This document shows, one piece after another, positions 43,921 to 53,281 of a DNA stretch of 64,000 nucleotides. A program made the translations under genes and the position numbers. Source of the stretch: Alphaproteobacteria bacterium. Its GTDB lineage: Bacteria > Pseudomonadota > Alphaproteobacteria > MPNO01 > UBA2964. The notes beneath the pieces are model-generated. The model made no database searches. It saw only the letters and a program-made list of their open reading frames with translations, and was not told the origin of the DNA. The stretch lies in assembly GCA_012103315.1 (NCBI GenBank), contig WLWZ01000001.1:682001-746000 (forward strand). The letters run 5' to 3'. How positions within the stretch are numbered: the first letter of the stretch is position 1; each line of letters opens with the position of its first letter.

Positions 43921-45657
43921 TTGGGCAAACAAACAATTAAAGCGGATACCACCGCTGAAGCTTATCTCACGCTTTTGGCTGATCGCGGCGTCGATTATTT
44001 GTTCGGCAATGCTGGGACAGATTTTGCTTCTGTTATTGAAGCACTTTCCAAAGCGCAACTCGGAGAAGCGAAAGCACCGACACCTGTCACCGTGCCACAT
44101 GAAAATGTCGCGGTGTCCATGGCGCATGGCTATTACCTGGCCACAGGTCGCCCACAAGCGGTGATGTTGCATGTGACTGTCGGTACAGCGAACGGCGTCT
44201 GCGGCATCATGAATGCGGCGCGCGAGCGTATCCCGATGCTGTTTTCCGCTGGCCGGACACCGATCACAGAAGACGGATCACCGGGCTCCCGCAGTATCTA
44301 TATTCATTGGGCGCAGGAAATGTTTGATCAGGCGGGCATGGTCCGCGAACTGGTCAAATGGGATTACGAGCTCCGCAATCTTGAGCAGCTTGAGACGGTA
44401 GTTGACCGGGCGCTCACTGTCGCGATGTCGGAGCCACGTGGGCCGGTCTATCTAACGCTGCCCCGCGAAATACTGGCGGAGGCACCCGGCGACTTTACGT
44501 TTGACAGCCCAACTGTCAGAAATGCGTCACACGCTGGCGTACCAAATCCCAACGCCATTGACCAGGCAGCGGACATGCTGAGCAAAGCAAAGAACCCGAT
44601 GATTATTTCGTCGTCGTTTGGTCAAAACCCTGATGATGTTGCTGCGTTGGAAGAACTTGCTGAACGGTTCGCTATTCCGGTTGTTTGTTATCGCCCACGT
44701 TACGTGAATCTTCCGACTGCACATTCAATGCATGTTGGGTTCGAACCGGCGGAACGTCTAGCCACCGCGGATATTGTCCTGACTCTCGAATCTGATACGC
44801 CATGGATTCCGAGCCTGCATAAAATTTCTCCTGAGACGCAGGTCATACAGGCCGGTGTGGATCCTTTATTTGCGAACTATCCCATTCGGGGGTTCCGTAG
44901 TGATTTGACGCTAGCGGGTGATCCAGCATCAACCGTACGGGCGTTGTCTGCAGCAATGACGGAGAATGCAGATCGTATTAGTGCGACCCGCAAGGAAGTT
45001 GCGGCACAAAAAGCAGAATTGGCTGAAACCCACAAAGCACTGCTCGAGCGTCAATCAGTTGGCGGGCCTATGGAATACCCCTGGGTGGCCCATTGCATCG
45101 GGCAAGTCATGAACGAAGATGATGCGCTGGTCAGTGAATCTCAGCTGCCGGTCGGCTTCCTGGGGTCAAGGAAAGCCGGAACAGTCTTTGGAACAAGTCC
45201 GGCTGGTGGCCTCGGCTGGGGGAATGGTGCAGCGCTGGGTCTACAGCTCGGTGACCGTTCTCGTCGGGTCTTCAATGTTGCCGGTGACGGCTCTTATATG
45301 TTCGGCAATCCAACGCCGGCGCATTTTGTTGGTACTTCGATGGAGTTGCCAATTTGTACGATTATTCTCAACAATCGTATGTGGGGTTCCGTTCGTAAAT
45401 CGACGCTTGGGATGCACCCTGATGGCGCTGCCTCTCGTTTGAATCGCTCGCCACTAACAGCATTGGAACCCAACCCTGATTTCGAAAAAGTTGTCGAAGC
45501 AAATGGTGGGTATGGTGAACGGGTAGACAATGCTGAAGACCTCCCCGGCGCGTTAGAACGGGCTCTTAAGGCGGTGGATGTCGAGAAACGTCAAGCTGTT
45601 CTTAATGTACAAACGTCCTATGACGATGCCCAGGCCTTGGCTGACGCGAAGCGGTAA
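43921..45657 (+). CDS. Thiamine diphosphate-dependent enzyme (acetolactate synthase-like)
   Basis: This is a 578-residue cytoplasmic enzyme. The catalytic glutamate is E61 in VPHENVAVSMAHG. The C-terminal cofactor motif begins GDGSYMFGNP and runs to NNRMWG, fitting the GDG-x(about 26)-NN pattern. Central FAD-type and regulatory features of true acetolactate synthase are not evident. Related enzymes act as benzoylformate, phenylpyruvate or oxalyl-CoA decarboxylases, and this one likely decarboxylates or condenses a 2-keto acid. The start is TTG, with GGGGAG upstream. It converges with the methyltransferase gene (three-base gap). Confidence 0.85.
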   Translation: MGKQTIKADTTAEAYLTLLADRGVDYLFGNAGTDFASVIEALSKAQLGEAKAPTPVTVPHENVAVSMAHGYYLATGRPQAVMLHVTVGTANGVCGIMNAARERIPMLFSAGRTPITEDGSPGSRSIYIHWAQEMFDQAGMVRELVKWDYELRNLEQLETVVDRALTVAMSEPRGPVYLTLPREILAEAPGDFTFDSPTVRNASHAGVPNPNAIDQAADMLSKAKNPMIISSSFGQNPDDVAALEELAERFAIPVVCYRPRYVNLPTAHSMHVGFEPAERLATADIVLTLESDTPWIPSLHKISPETQVIQAGVDPLFANYPIRGFRSDLTLAGDPASTVRALSAAMTENADRISATRKEVAAQKAELAETHKALLERQSVGGPMEYPWVAHCIGQVMNEDDALVSESQLPVGFLGSRKAGTVFGTSPAGGLGWGNGAALGLQLGDRSRRVFNVAGDGSYMFGNPTPAHFVGTSMELPICTIILNNRMWGSVRKSTLGMHPDGAASRLNRSPLTALEPNPDFEKVVEANGGYGERVDNAEDLPGALERALKAVDVEKRQAVLNVQTSYDDAQALADAKR

Positions 45658-45660
45658 GAG

Positions 45661-46440
45661 CTATACTAAACCCTTCACAGCAACAGCGCGGCTTTCGAAC
45701 GAGATTGAGCCATCGGCGGCGAGGGGTAATGTCTGTCTGAGCCTTTCAAGCACTTCGTTTCGTTGCGCATTTGTCATCGTTTGATAGAACCGACCAACAT
45801 TTTGTGCGTTGTTGGTTATAGGGTCCCAATAATCGTTTAAGTCACGAAACTGCGTCGTAAAGGAAATCGTCTGTTGCTGGATGGCGTTTAGCCCTGCCGC
45901 TTCAAATAAATTCGCAATTGAATCGATTTCTGTCATCGGGGTGCGGTCTGTCGCCCGATCCTCCATGCGCTCGGGGATGACGTCCGCAACGGCGCTCCAA
46001 AAATGGCGGGTTGTGTTCATGTTGCTATCCATGTTCCAATCATAGAGAGCGATTGTACTGCCGGTGTGGGCCACCCGTTTCATTTCATTTACGGCTTTAA
46101 GCTTGTCGGGAACAAACTTGATCATGAGGCCCGATATCACGGCATCAAATTGGTCGTCTTCAAATGGTAAGTCCTGGGCATCGCCAATTTCGAAATTAAT
46201 GCCAGTATTGTCCGGGTGCTGTCTTGCCGCTGTGATCGATTTCTCTAACGGATCAGCGCCGATAATCGTTGAGGGGCTACATCTCTCGCCAACAGCTTGA
46301 GCCAACATTCCCGCGCCGCAACCCACGTCTAGCCAACTCGATCCTTCGTCAATGTCAATCCAGTCGAGGAACTGGGTAGCAACTTCACGGCTCCAGCGGC
46401 CCATAAAATTGTCATATTGTGCATAAGTGTTATCAGACAT
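45661..46440 (-). CDS. Class I SAM-dependent methyltransferase
   Basis: This is a 259-residue cytoplasmic enzyme. Motif I is WLDVGCGAGMLAQAV (about residues 35-50), and the acidic loop is ADPLEKSI. FDAVISGLMIKFVPD is the motif-IV region. It lacks the catalytic features of known O- or N-methyltransferase types, so the substrate is open. The start is the ATG at 46440 with AAGGA eight bases upstream; the open frame above it overlaps the ligase stop. It is the third gene of the UbiD-ligase-methyltransferase operon, suggesting it modifies a phenolic or carboxylated intermediate. Confidence 0.8.
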   Translation of the reverse strand: MSDNTYAQYDNFMGRWSREVATQFLDWIDIDEGSSWLDVGCGAGMLAQAVGERCSPSTIIGADPLEKSITAARQHPDNTGINFEIGDAQDLPFEDDQFDAVISGLMIKFVPDKLKAVNEMKRVAHTGSTIALYDWNMDSNMNTTRHFWSAVADVIPERMEDRATDRTPMTEIDSIANLFEAAGLNAIQQQTISFTTQFRDLNDYWDPITNNAQNVGRFYQTMTNAQRNEVLERLRQTLPLAADGSISFESRAVAVKGLV

Positions 46441-46451
46441 TGCCCTATTCC

Positions 46452-48017
46452 TTATTGCGCCGCTTGCCATAATTCTTTGGCTGCATTGCGATCGATTTTG
46501 CCTCGATTGTTTTTGGGTATTGCTTCAACAATTTCAATAGAATTTGGCCGTTTCGCCCCCGGAAGGTTTTCCGCGCAGTGATTTGTTAGATCTACGAGAT
46601 TTAGGTCAGAATCAGGAGACGCCGTTACCCAACTGATGATGTTCTCACCATAGACTGGGTCGGGAATCCCGAACGTTACAGCTTCAATGACATCCGGATG
46701 CTTTGAAATTAGCGCATCAATTTCTAGTGGTGATATATTCACACCGCCGCGAATGATGACATCTTTCGCGCGCCCGGTGATGCGTAGAAACCCGTCATCG
46801 TCCAGATATCCGAGGTCACCAGTTTTTAAAGGCTTTCCTCTGATCGGCTCAATTTCTCCATTCGCATGAAGATATGCTTGAGCGTGTTGGGCGCTAATTG
46901 TTTCGATGTCACCAATTTCGCCCTGGGGTAGTGCTTTGCCGGCATCGTCGCGTATTGAAATCTGTTGATACATCCCAGCTGTGCCAACGCTTCCAATCAC
47001 TCGCGTATCGGGGCCGTTTGCGGCTACGATGCCGCCTTCGCTCATGCCATATAGCTGAACAAGTTTTACACCATAAATGTCTTCAAAACGCTGATGGGCA
47101 TCGGGCATAAGGGGTGCCGTGCTGCACGAGATGAAGCGCACGCTCGCAAAGACCTCATTGCCATTTTCTATCGGTTGTTCCAGTAGCATGTTTACGACAG
47201 TGGGTACCGCGACAATGATGGTCGGCTGGTATGTCTCGATCCAGTTGACGAAGCGTGATCGCGAGAAGTTTTTCGCAAACAGCAACGTTGCGCCTGCCAT
47301 CATAGTAGCGTTTAGAGAAATCATATGGGCGGATGCCCAGCTAATGGAGCGGAATTCCAATACCCGGTCATCTTTATTGAGCGACCACCGCTCTAGTTGA
47401 TGTTGAGCGATGGCCTGATAATTACTGAAGCTGTGAAGTACGCCTTTCGGTTGGGCAGAGGTACCAGACGTGAAGCAGATGACGCAGCGGTCTTCTTGTT
47501 TATTCTTTGCGCTTGGTGGCTGTTCGCTGTCGAGCTGCGATAACTCCATGAACAATCCCGCTTCAGCCCTTTGGTCTTGGAAGGAGACCCATTCGCTAGA
47601 TGTCCCATGTCCAATGGCATCGCGATCCAAGTCTGCGTGCCATAGGACCATCTTTGGTTCAATGCGGTCGAGCATCTCAACAAGATGGTTCTGGTTTATA
47701 TCGGTGTTGATGGTGCAGTAGGTCGCGCCAAAAGCCTGGATACCGTAATAAAGGATCAGATGCTCATGAGAGTTTTCACCAAGCACGGCGATACGGTCGT
47801 TGGCTTTGACTCCTTTACTGTGGAGATAGTGCGCAAGACGAGCTGTCCACTGCGCAAGTTCCGCCCAGCTGATCGAATCGCTGTAATCCACTGAGACAAG
47901 GGCTGGTAGGTCTGGGCGGTCCCCAAGGTTTAGCGCAATCTGCTCTGCAACGGATATAAACGTGTCAGGCAGCAGACCGGTCGGGGTGAGTTGATTCACC
48001 ATACCGGTTGTGTTCAC
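46452..48017 (-). CDS. AMP-dependent acyl/aryl-CoA synthetase
   Basis: This is a 521-residue adenylate-forming enzyme. The AMP motif is VICFTSGTSAQPKGVLHSFS, and the A8/A10 hinge region is TGDLGYLDDDGFLRITGRAKDVIIRGGVNISP. The catalytic lysine lies near the end in PKNNRGKIDR. It activates a carboxylic acid as an adenylate and transfers it to CoA. It begins five bases after the stop of the second UbiD gene (GTG at 48017; an ATG at 48002 is also possible) and is the middle gene of that operon. Thus a CoA-activated acid and its decarboxylation are encoded together. Confidence 0.88.
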   Translation of the reverse strand: MNTTGMVNQLTPTGLLPDTFISVAEQIALNLGDRPDLPALVSVDYSDSISWAELAQWTARLAHYLHSKGVKANDRIAVLGENSHEHLILYYGIQAFGATYCTINTDINQNHLVEMLDRIEPKMVLWHADLDRDAIGHGTSSEWVSFQDQRAEAGLFMELSQLDSEQPPSAKNKQEDRCVICFTSGTSAQPKGVLHSFSNYQAIAQHQLERWSLNKDDRVLEFRSISWASAHMISLNATMMAGATLLFAKNFSRSRFVNWIETYQPTIIVAVPTVVNMLLEQPIENGNEVFASVRFISCSTAPLMPDAHQRFEDIYGVKLVQLYGMSEGGIVAANGPDTRVIGSVGTAGMYQQISIRDDAGKALPQGEIGDIETISAQHAQAYLHANGEIEPIRGKPLKTGDLGYLDDDGFLRITGRAKDVIIRGGVNISPLEIDALISKHPDVIEAVTFGIPDPVYGENIISWVTASPDSDLNLVDLTNHCAENLPGAKRPNSIEIVEAIPKNNRGKIDRNAAKELWQAAQ

Positions 48018-48021
48018 CTGA

Positions 48022-49500
48022 TTACCGGTTCTTCATCAAGTAGCCGAATTTTTCCTCCGCTTTGCGGGCTACTTCGGGGCTCGGTGCATTCGACATTGGG
48101 AACTGATCCATCCATTCGAAGGGCCGACAGGCGTCAATGATGGCAACTGAGTGTGTCATGTCGCCAACAGCACGCTGTTCCGGAGTCAGCATCGGGTCTG
48201 CCGGTGAATCCCAGGCGTTAGAAATGAAATCAATTGACCGTTTTGGGTCGGTTCTCACCATCATTGCCCAGATCAGCTGATCCAGCCGCGTCACATCGAC
48301 GTCTTCATCTGTGACGATAACGTATTTGGAGGCATAGGCGGCAGCTCGACACTGCGCGGCAATCTGGCCGGCTTGACGGGAATGGCCGGGATAGCGCTGC
48401 TTTATCGATACACCGTGCAGCATCCGAGAGCCGCCGGTTTCATGGCACCATACCTGTTGTACGTCGGGCACACCGGCATCGATGATATTTTGCTTGAGCA
48501 TGGCAGAGCGCATAACAGCGCGATAGCGGGCCAGTTCGTCGGGTCCTTGACCCATTGGCGGCACGCCTAAGAGGATCGGCTCATTTCGATGATAGATGGC
48601 TTCAATTCGTAGAACGGTGCGGGGCTCTTTGCCACCGGCATAATGGCCAGTCCATTCGCCAAATGGACCTTCAATCATCGTTTCTTGTGGATCGACATAA
48701 CCTTCAAGAACTATTTCGGCACTGGCCGGGAAAGGAAGGCCCGTAACCTTGCCTTCGACCATTTGGATCGGTTTTCCGCGTAAGCCACCGACATAGTCCA
48801 ATTCAAATTCGCCATAGGGCGTTTCGGTGCCACCAAAATAAAATGACAGAGGATCTCCACCCAAGACCATACAGACAGGCATCTTCTTGCCCTGGGCTTT
48901 GTATTTTTCGCGGTGGATATAGCCATGATGGCCGCGCGCTGTCAGGAACCCTACTTCCTTCGGGCCATGCACCTGAGCGCGATAGGCACCAGCATTGAGC
49001 CAACCTTCTTCCGGGTCACGCGTGATGCTGTAGGTGCCTGTACCAATATAGCGACCACCGTCATTTTCATGCCAGACAGGAGAAGGAAACATTGTGACGT
49101 CAATATCATCGCCGGTCAGAATATTTTCGAATACCGGGCCGTCATCGACTATTTCGTGTTTGCAGGATTTTTGATCGACCAAAAAGTTCTCGCGGTACGC
49201 GTTTGAGAGTTCCCATTTGCTGAGATGCGTAGGAAACCCAAGTGTCATGTTGCGGCGAGTGCCCGCGAACATATTCATCAACAGACGAAAACCCTTGGGG
49301 CACCCTTCAACATCCTCAAATACGACGCAGGGTCCGGTCTCTTCGCGTAGGACAGCTTCTGCCGCCAGGCCAATATCTTCCTGCCAGTTGGCACCTTTGA
49401 CATATTCAACCTCGCCGATTTGATCGGCTAGCTTCAACCATTCGCGCAAATCGTCATAGGCGATATTGCCTGCAAAATTGCTGCCGGACTCTGTACTCAT
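48022..49500 (-). CDS. UbiD family decarboxylase (prFMN-dependent), second copy
   Basis: This is a 492-residue paralogue of the gene at 36641, with ANWQEDIGLAAEAVL, TGTYSITRDPEEGWLNAGAYR, LPFPASAEIVLEGY (conserved acidic pair) and IEGPFGEWTGHY. It likely binds prenylated FMN and decarboxylates an aromatic or unsaturated acid. The start is the ATG at 49500, with a perfect GGAGGAAAGA ribosome site; 14 extra upstream residues in the open frame are ignored. It is the first gene of the operon with the CoA ligase and methyltransferase. No UbiX gene lies nearby, so the cofactor must be made elsewhere. Confidence 0.9.
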   Translation of the reverse strand: MSTESGSNFAGNIAYDDLREWLKLADQIGEVEYVKGANWQEDIGLAAEAVLREETGPCVVFEDVEGCPKGFRLLMNMFAGTRRNMTLGFPTHLSKWELSNAYRENFLVDQKSCKHEIVDDGPVFENILTGDDIDVTMFPSPVWHENDGGRYIGTGTYSITRDPEEGWLNAGAYRAQVHGPKEVGFLTARGHHGYIHREKYKAQGKKMPVCMVLGGDPLSFYFGGTETPYGEFELDYVGGLRGKPIQMVEGKVTGLPFPASAEIVLEGYVDPQETMIEGPFGEWTGHYAGGKEPRTVLRIEAIYHRNEPILLGVPPMGQGPDELARYRAVMRSAMLKQNIIDAGVPDVQQVWCHETGGSRMLHGVSIKQRYPGHSRQAGQIAAQCRAAAYASKYVIVTDEDVDVTRLDQLIWAMMVRTDPKRSIDFISNAWDSPADPMLTPEQRAVGDMTHSVAIIDACRPFEWMDQFPMSNAPSPEVARKAEEKFGYLMKNR

Positions 49501-49572
49501 TCTTTCCTCCAAATGTCTGCTGCAGGGACTTTTGCATGGCAAAGGCGGTGGAGCAAGCCGAGGGCGGAGCCT

Positions 49573-49597
49573 TTGTCAATTGAGTGCAGTTTGACAA
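49573..49597. promoter_or_regulatory. Inverted repeat TTGTCAA-N11-TTGACAA in the divergent promoter region
   Basis: TTGTCAA (49573-49579) and TTGACAA (49591-49597) are perfect seven-base inverted repeats with an 11-base spacer. They lie in the 152-base gap between the UbiD operon (minus) and the TIM-barrel operon (plus), so one regulator could control both. The TTGACA could also serve as a -35 box for the plus-strand operon, but no good -10 lies at the right distance. Confidence 0.4.
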
Positions 49598-49652
49598 CAG
49601 GATGAGCTGTCGCCACCCTGTTTAGGCTGATTTCTATTAGGTTGAGGATGCT

Positions 49653-50660
49653 ATGCCCGCTGAATTTCTCTTGGGGTGTACCTATAATATTTTACAGGCA
49701 GATCAAGATGTCGAGCCAATCAAACGGTTCGAGATGGTCCGGGATACAGGTATATTTGACTATATCAATTGGCTTCCCCTGCCGGATCAGCTAAGCGCCG
49801 CTGTTACGGCTGCGGAGAAGACAAATATGCCGATGTTGACCGGCAACTATATTCATCAGCTGGGTCGCAATGATGAGATGTTGACTGAGAGAATGCGCGA
49901 TGCTGCCCGCGCTGGCGTCAAGATGCTCAACGTCATGCTCGGCACCTATGCGGCAGATGGGCATGAGCTAACTGATGCAGAAGTCGTAGACACCTATATC
50001 CGCACGGCTGAGGTTGGGAATTTAGTTGGTGTAAAGCTGAGCTTTGAGCTTCATGTTGATTGTTGGAGTGAGAAGTACAAACGCGTTGCGCCAATCGTAA
50101 AAGCCGTTCAGGCACGAGGTGTTCCGTTCCATTTCACCGTTGATTATAGCCACGTTATTTTCAAAATTGATAATCCTGAACAACAGGAAATTTCGGATGT
50201 TCGGGAAGATGTCGAGCAAGGGCGGGTTGTTCTCGACCCTTACCAGACCGGAAATTTATGTGAGGAGTGGATGGCTTTGGACGCTGTCCATTTTGCACAA
50301 TTTCGGCCCGTCATACCTAACAATCCGCGGAACGTATGGGGCGAAAACCCCGATGGATCAGTGCCGCGTGGCATCATGTATCCGTTTCTAAAACCAAGCC
50401 CGGGTGAGTGGCATTCACCATGGTCAGCGTACAAGCTGGATGTTTGTAAAGAAGCTTTTCGGAAAGTACTAGGTTATCATCTTACTCATGACACCAGCCC
50501 GCTTGAGTATGTGATTACGGAAATGATCGCGACATCGGATTATGGGATGGGCGCGAAATTTTCCCTGCTGGAGCATAACGCAGCGTGTGGGCAATGGATT
50601 AGAGATTGCTGGTCGCAGATGAAGGCGAAACAAGCGGCGGGCATCCCCCTCCATGAATGA
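49653..50660 (+). CDS. Sugar isomerase/endonuclease-IV-type TIM-barrel protein
   Basis: This is a 335-residue cytoplasmic protein with the xylose-isomerase-like TIM-barrel pattern. Visible strands and metal-ligand positions include LSFELHVDCWSE (Glu, His and Asp), HFTVDYSHVIF (Asp and His) and VHFAQFRPV (His). The family binds divalent metals and isomerises sugars or related compounds; here the length and loops do not match a named enzyme. It is the first gene of a three-gene operon with the Fe(II)/2OG oxygenase (its stop lies 11 bases before that start) and a flavoprotein. It probably acts on an intermediate shared with them. Confidence 0.75.
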   Translation: MPAEFLLGCTYNILQADQDVEPIKRFEMVRDTGIFDYINWLPLPDQLSAAVTAAEKTNMPMLTGNYIHQLGRNDEMLTERMRDAARAGVKMLNVMLGTYAADGHELTDAEVVDTYIRTAEVGNLVGVKLSFELHVDCWSEKYKRVAPIVKAVQARGVPFHFTVDYSHVIFKIDNPEQQEISDVREDVEQGRVVLDPYQTGNLCEEWMALDAVHFAQFRPVIPNNPRNVWGENPDGSVPRGIMYPFLKPSPGEWHSPWSAYKLDVCKEAFRKVLGYHLTHDTSPLEYVITEMIATSDYGMGAKFSLLEHNAACGQWIRDCWSQMKAKQAAGIPLHE

Positions 50661-50671
50661 GGAGCAGACAG

Positions 50672-51637
50672 ATGATCATCTACTCTGAGCCAAAAACAGC
50701 GAGCAATCTTCCGGTTATCGATATCGGACCAAGTTTTACAGATGACCACGCAGCTCGTGAGGTGGTTGCTAACGAAATTAAGGCGGCCTGCCGCGATACC
50801 GGTTTCTTTTATATTTCCAATCATGGTGTGGATCAGTCACTGATCGATGGTGCATTTGCCGAGGCTAATCGGTTCTTTGACCAATCTGGTAGTTGGAAAG
50901 AAAAATGGAAGAAGCAGGGGTTTTCCAATGGGTATGAGCCGCTGGAAACCCAGCGACTCGACAATGAGTCGCCTGGTGATATCAAGGAATCTTTCAATTT
51001 CACCATGGGTAACACACCGGGGACATCAGGTTACAAAGCCAATATCTGGCCTGATGATTTTCCCGGCTTCCGCGAAGGATTAGAAGCGTACAAGGAAAGT
51101 GTCTGGCAAGCTGGCCTGCAGGTGTCACGGCTGATCTCACTGTCTCTTGGTATGCCGTTTGATCATTTCGATGAGACTTTTGCGCCGCAGAAATCACCGC
51201 TTCGTATCCTTCGCTACCCACCGCATCCCCAAGAAACCGAATTCAATCAACTTGGGTGTGGTGCTCATACCGACTGGGGCTGGATTACGCTTTTGTCGCA
51301 GGACGCATTAGGTGGATTGGAAGTTGAAACCGCGTCGGGCGAATGGGTCAGGGTAGAGCCCGTTCCCGGCACTTTCGTGGTTAATCTTGGGGATATTATG
51401 TTGCGCTGGACCAACGGCCAGTATCATTCGAGCCTGCATCGCGTCATGAATAATCAGTCAGGGCAGGACCGTCACTCGATAGTGTTGTTTTTCAATCATG
51501 CCCACGACACTCCTGTTGAATGCCTTACTACTTGTTTGACGGCTGGAGAAGCGCCAATGTTTCCACCCTGTACTGCGGGCGAGCATTCAACCCAACGCTA
51601 TAACGAGTCGCGACCACAGCTTGGCGCTGCCGAATAG
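50672..51637 (+). CDS. Isopenicillin N synthase-type Fe(II)/2-oxoglutarate oxygenase
   Basis: This is a 321-residue cytoplasmic enzyme. The iron ligands are H199 and D201 in GAHTDWGWITLL, and H256 in SLHRVMN. The 2-oxoglutarate arginine is likely R267 (DRHSI). LPVIDIGPSF and GFFYISNHGVD at the N-terminus are diagnostic of the IPNS/DIOX family, whose members hydroxylate, desaturate or demethylate small molecules. I start it at the ATG at 50672, with GAGGAG seven bases upstream; an ATG at 50657 overlaps the preceding stop. It is the middle gene of the operon. Confidence 0.88.
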   Translation: MIIYSEPKTASNLPVIDIGPSFTDDHAAREVVANEIKAACRDTGFFYISNHGVDQSLIDGAFAEANRFFDQSGSWKEKWKKQGFSNGYEPLETQRLDNESPGDIKESFNFTMGNTPGTSGYKANIWPDDFPGFREGLEAYKESVWQAGLQVSRLISLSLGMPFDHFDETFAPQKSPLRILRYPPHPQETEFNQLGCGAHTDWGWITLLSQDALGGLEVETASGEWVRVEPVPGTFVVNLGDIMLRWTNGQYHSSLHRVMNNQSGQDRHSIVLFFNHAHDTPVECLTTCLTAGEAPMFPPCTAGEHSTQRYNESRPQLGAAE

Positions 51638-51736
51638 AAAAGTGGTTCTTTTTGGTGCCTGCCGTGCAGTTGCGCGGTTTTATGTGCTGAGGCAAAATGT
51701 GTCCCGCGATAAAAAAATGTAAGTAGGTGTGACGTT

Positions 51737-53281
51737 ATGGCAGAGGGTTCTGATACCAACGGTTCCATAAAATTTGATGCTGAATACGATGTAGTCGTCG
51801 TCGGCTATGGCTATTCGGGTGGCATCGCGGCTATCGAGGCCTTCGATGCTGGCGCAAAAGTTCTGCTGGTCGACAAGATGGCCAATCCCGGCGGTATTTC
51901 TGTTTGCTCCTACGGTGCCATGCGTTCCGCTCATGATGCCGATCAGGCGTTTAAGTATCTCGAAGCTACTAACGGTGGGCGGACGCCGTCATCGGTGAAC
52001 CGAGCACTCGCCGACGGAATGGCCGAGATCGAGCCTTATATGCGGAAGTTGGCTAAAGCCAATGGTGCCATCATTAACCCACGCGAGAAAGTCGCGAACT
52101 ATCCCTTTGAAGGCTATGATACGTTTTACCAGACATTGATCGAGGAAATTCCCAACTTTGATCCAGATACACACTACCCGCATGTACGAGGCGCGCCCGG
52201 TGGGGCTAAAGTGTTTAAGACACTCGAAGATAATGTCGCGCAACGTGACATAGATATTTGGCTCGAAGCGCCCGTTCAGAAGCTAATCTATAAAACGGAT
52301 GGTACGCGAGAGGTGCAGGGCGCGATCATCCAGACAACCGGCGGGATACGAAATGTAAAGGCCAGTAAAGCGGTCATTCTTTGCTGTGGCGGCTTTGAAG
52401 CCAATGAAGAGATGAAGCGCCAATACTGGCAAATGAAACCGGTCCTGGCCGCGACGACCAATTCAAATACCGGAGATGGTATCCGTATGGCGCAAGAACT
52501 TGGCGCTCGGTTGTGGCATATGTGGCACTATCATGGGTCGTATGGGTTTGATCATCCTGAGTACCCTTACGCCATTCGGATGAAACGCCTGCCTGACTGG
52601 ATCCCTGGTCGAGAGGCGACGGCTGTCGTTCAAATGACATGGATCGTCGTCGATAAGTTTGGCAAACGTTACATGAATGAAAATCCGCCTTATACGCAGG
52701 ATACCTCGCATCGGCCGATGGAATATTTCGACACGGTGACGCAAGAATTTCCGCGTATTCCATCTTATGTGATCTTCGATGAGGTTGGGCGGAGGCGGTA
52801 TCGCGTTGGGGCGCCAACCCGCAATGACCCGGATGCCCATTATGATTGGAGCCAGGACAATATGCAGGAGATCGAATCCGGGCTGATCAAGAAAGCGGAC
52901 ACAATCGCGGAGCTGGCTGTTATGATCGATATGGAGCCCGCTGAGTTGGAAGCTTCACTAGAGCGATGGAACGAGCTTTGCGCGACCAAAGATGACGTCG
53001 ATTTTGGCCGGCCTTCAGGGACGATGATGAAAATCCAACGCGGCCCGTTCTATGCGGGGCAAGTCTGGCCAGTCGTTTCAAACACTCAGGGCGGTCCGGA
53101 ACACGATGCGCAGCAACGTATCATCGATGTTGAGGATAATCCCATCCCGCGGCTTTATGCAGCGGGGGAAATGGGGAGTGCCTGGGGGCATCTTTATATG
53201 TCAGGTGGCAACCTTGCGGAATGCCTGGTCACAGGACAAATTGCCGGGAAGCAAGCAGCGGCGTTAGAGTCTTGGGGCTAA
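51737..53281 (+). CDS. FAD-dependent oxidoreductase (fumarate reductase-type flavoprotein)
   Basis: This is a 514-residue flavoprotein. The FAD dinucleotide motif VVVVGYGYSGGIAAIEA lies near residue 15, and the C-terminal FAD motif is PRLYAAGEMGSAWGHLYMSGG. The family includes succinate dehydrogenase/fumarate reductase subunits, 3-ketosteroid dehydrogenases and urocanate-type reductases. No heme or iron-sulfur sites are seen, so it is likely a soluble dehydrogenase acting on a CH-CH bond. It follows the oxygenase by 99 bases and ends exactly where the convergent TctB gene ends. Confidence 0.85.
   Translation: MAEGSDTNGSIKFDAEYDVVVVGYGYSGGIAAIEAFDAGAKVLLVDKMANPGGISVCSYGAMRSAHDADQAFKYLEATNGGRTPSSVNRALADGMAEIEPYMRKLAKANGAIINPREKVANYPFEGYDTFYQTLIEEIPNFDPDTHYPHVRGAPGGAKVFKTLEDNVAQRDIDIWLEAPVQKLIYKTDGTREVQGAIIQTTGGIRNVKASKAVILCCGGFEANEEMKRQYWQMKPVLAATTNSNTGDGIRMAQELGARLWHMWHYHGSYGFDHPEYPYAIRMKRLPDWIPGREATAVVQMTWIVVDKFGKRYMNENPPYTQDTSHRPMEYFDTVTQEFPRIPSYVIFDEVGRRRYRVGAPTRNDPDAHYDWSQDNMQEIESGLIKKADTIAELAVMIDMEPAELEASLERWNELCATKDDVDFGRPSGTMMKIQRGPFYAGQVWPVVSNTQGGPEHDAQQRIIDVEDNPIPRLYAAGEMGSAWGHLYMSGGNLAECLVTGQIAGKQAAALESWG

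Noticed and set aside
43827..43952. A longer start for the MFS gene at 42693, adding 42 residues
   Set aside because: The added part overlaps the divergent ThDP-enzyme start, has no membrane or family character, and MALRISLFY at 43826 is the typical family beginning.
52374..52817. Minus-strand open frame of 147 codons within the flavoprotein gene
   Set aside because: The sequence lacks any family pattern, and the plus-strand flavoprotein motifs run through the same bases.
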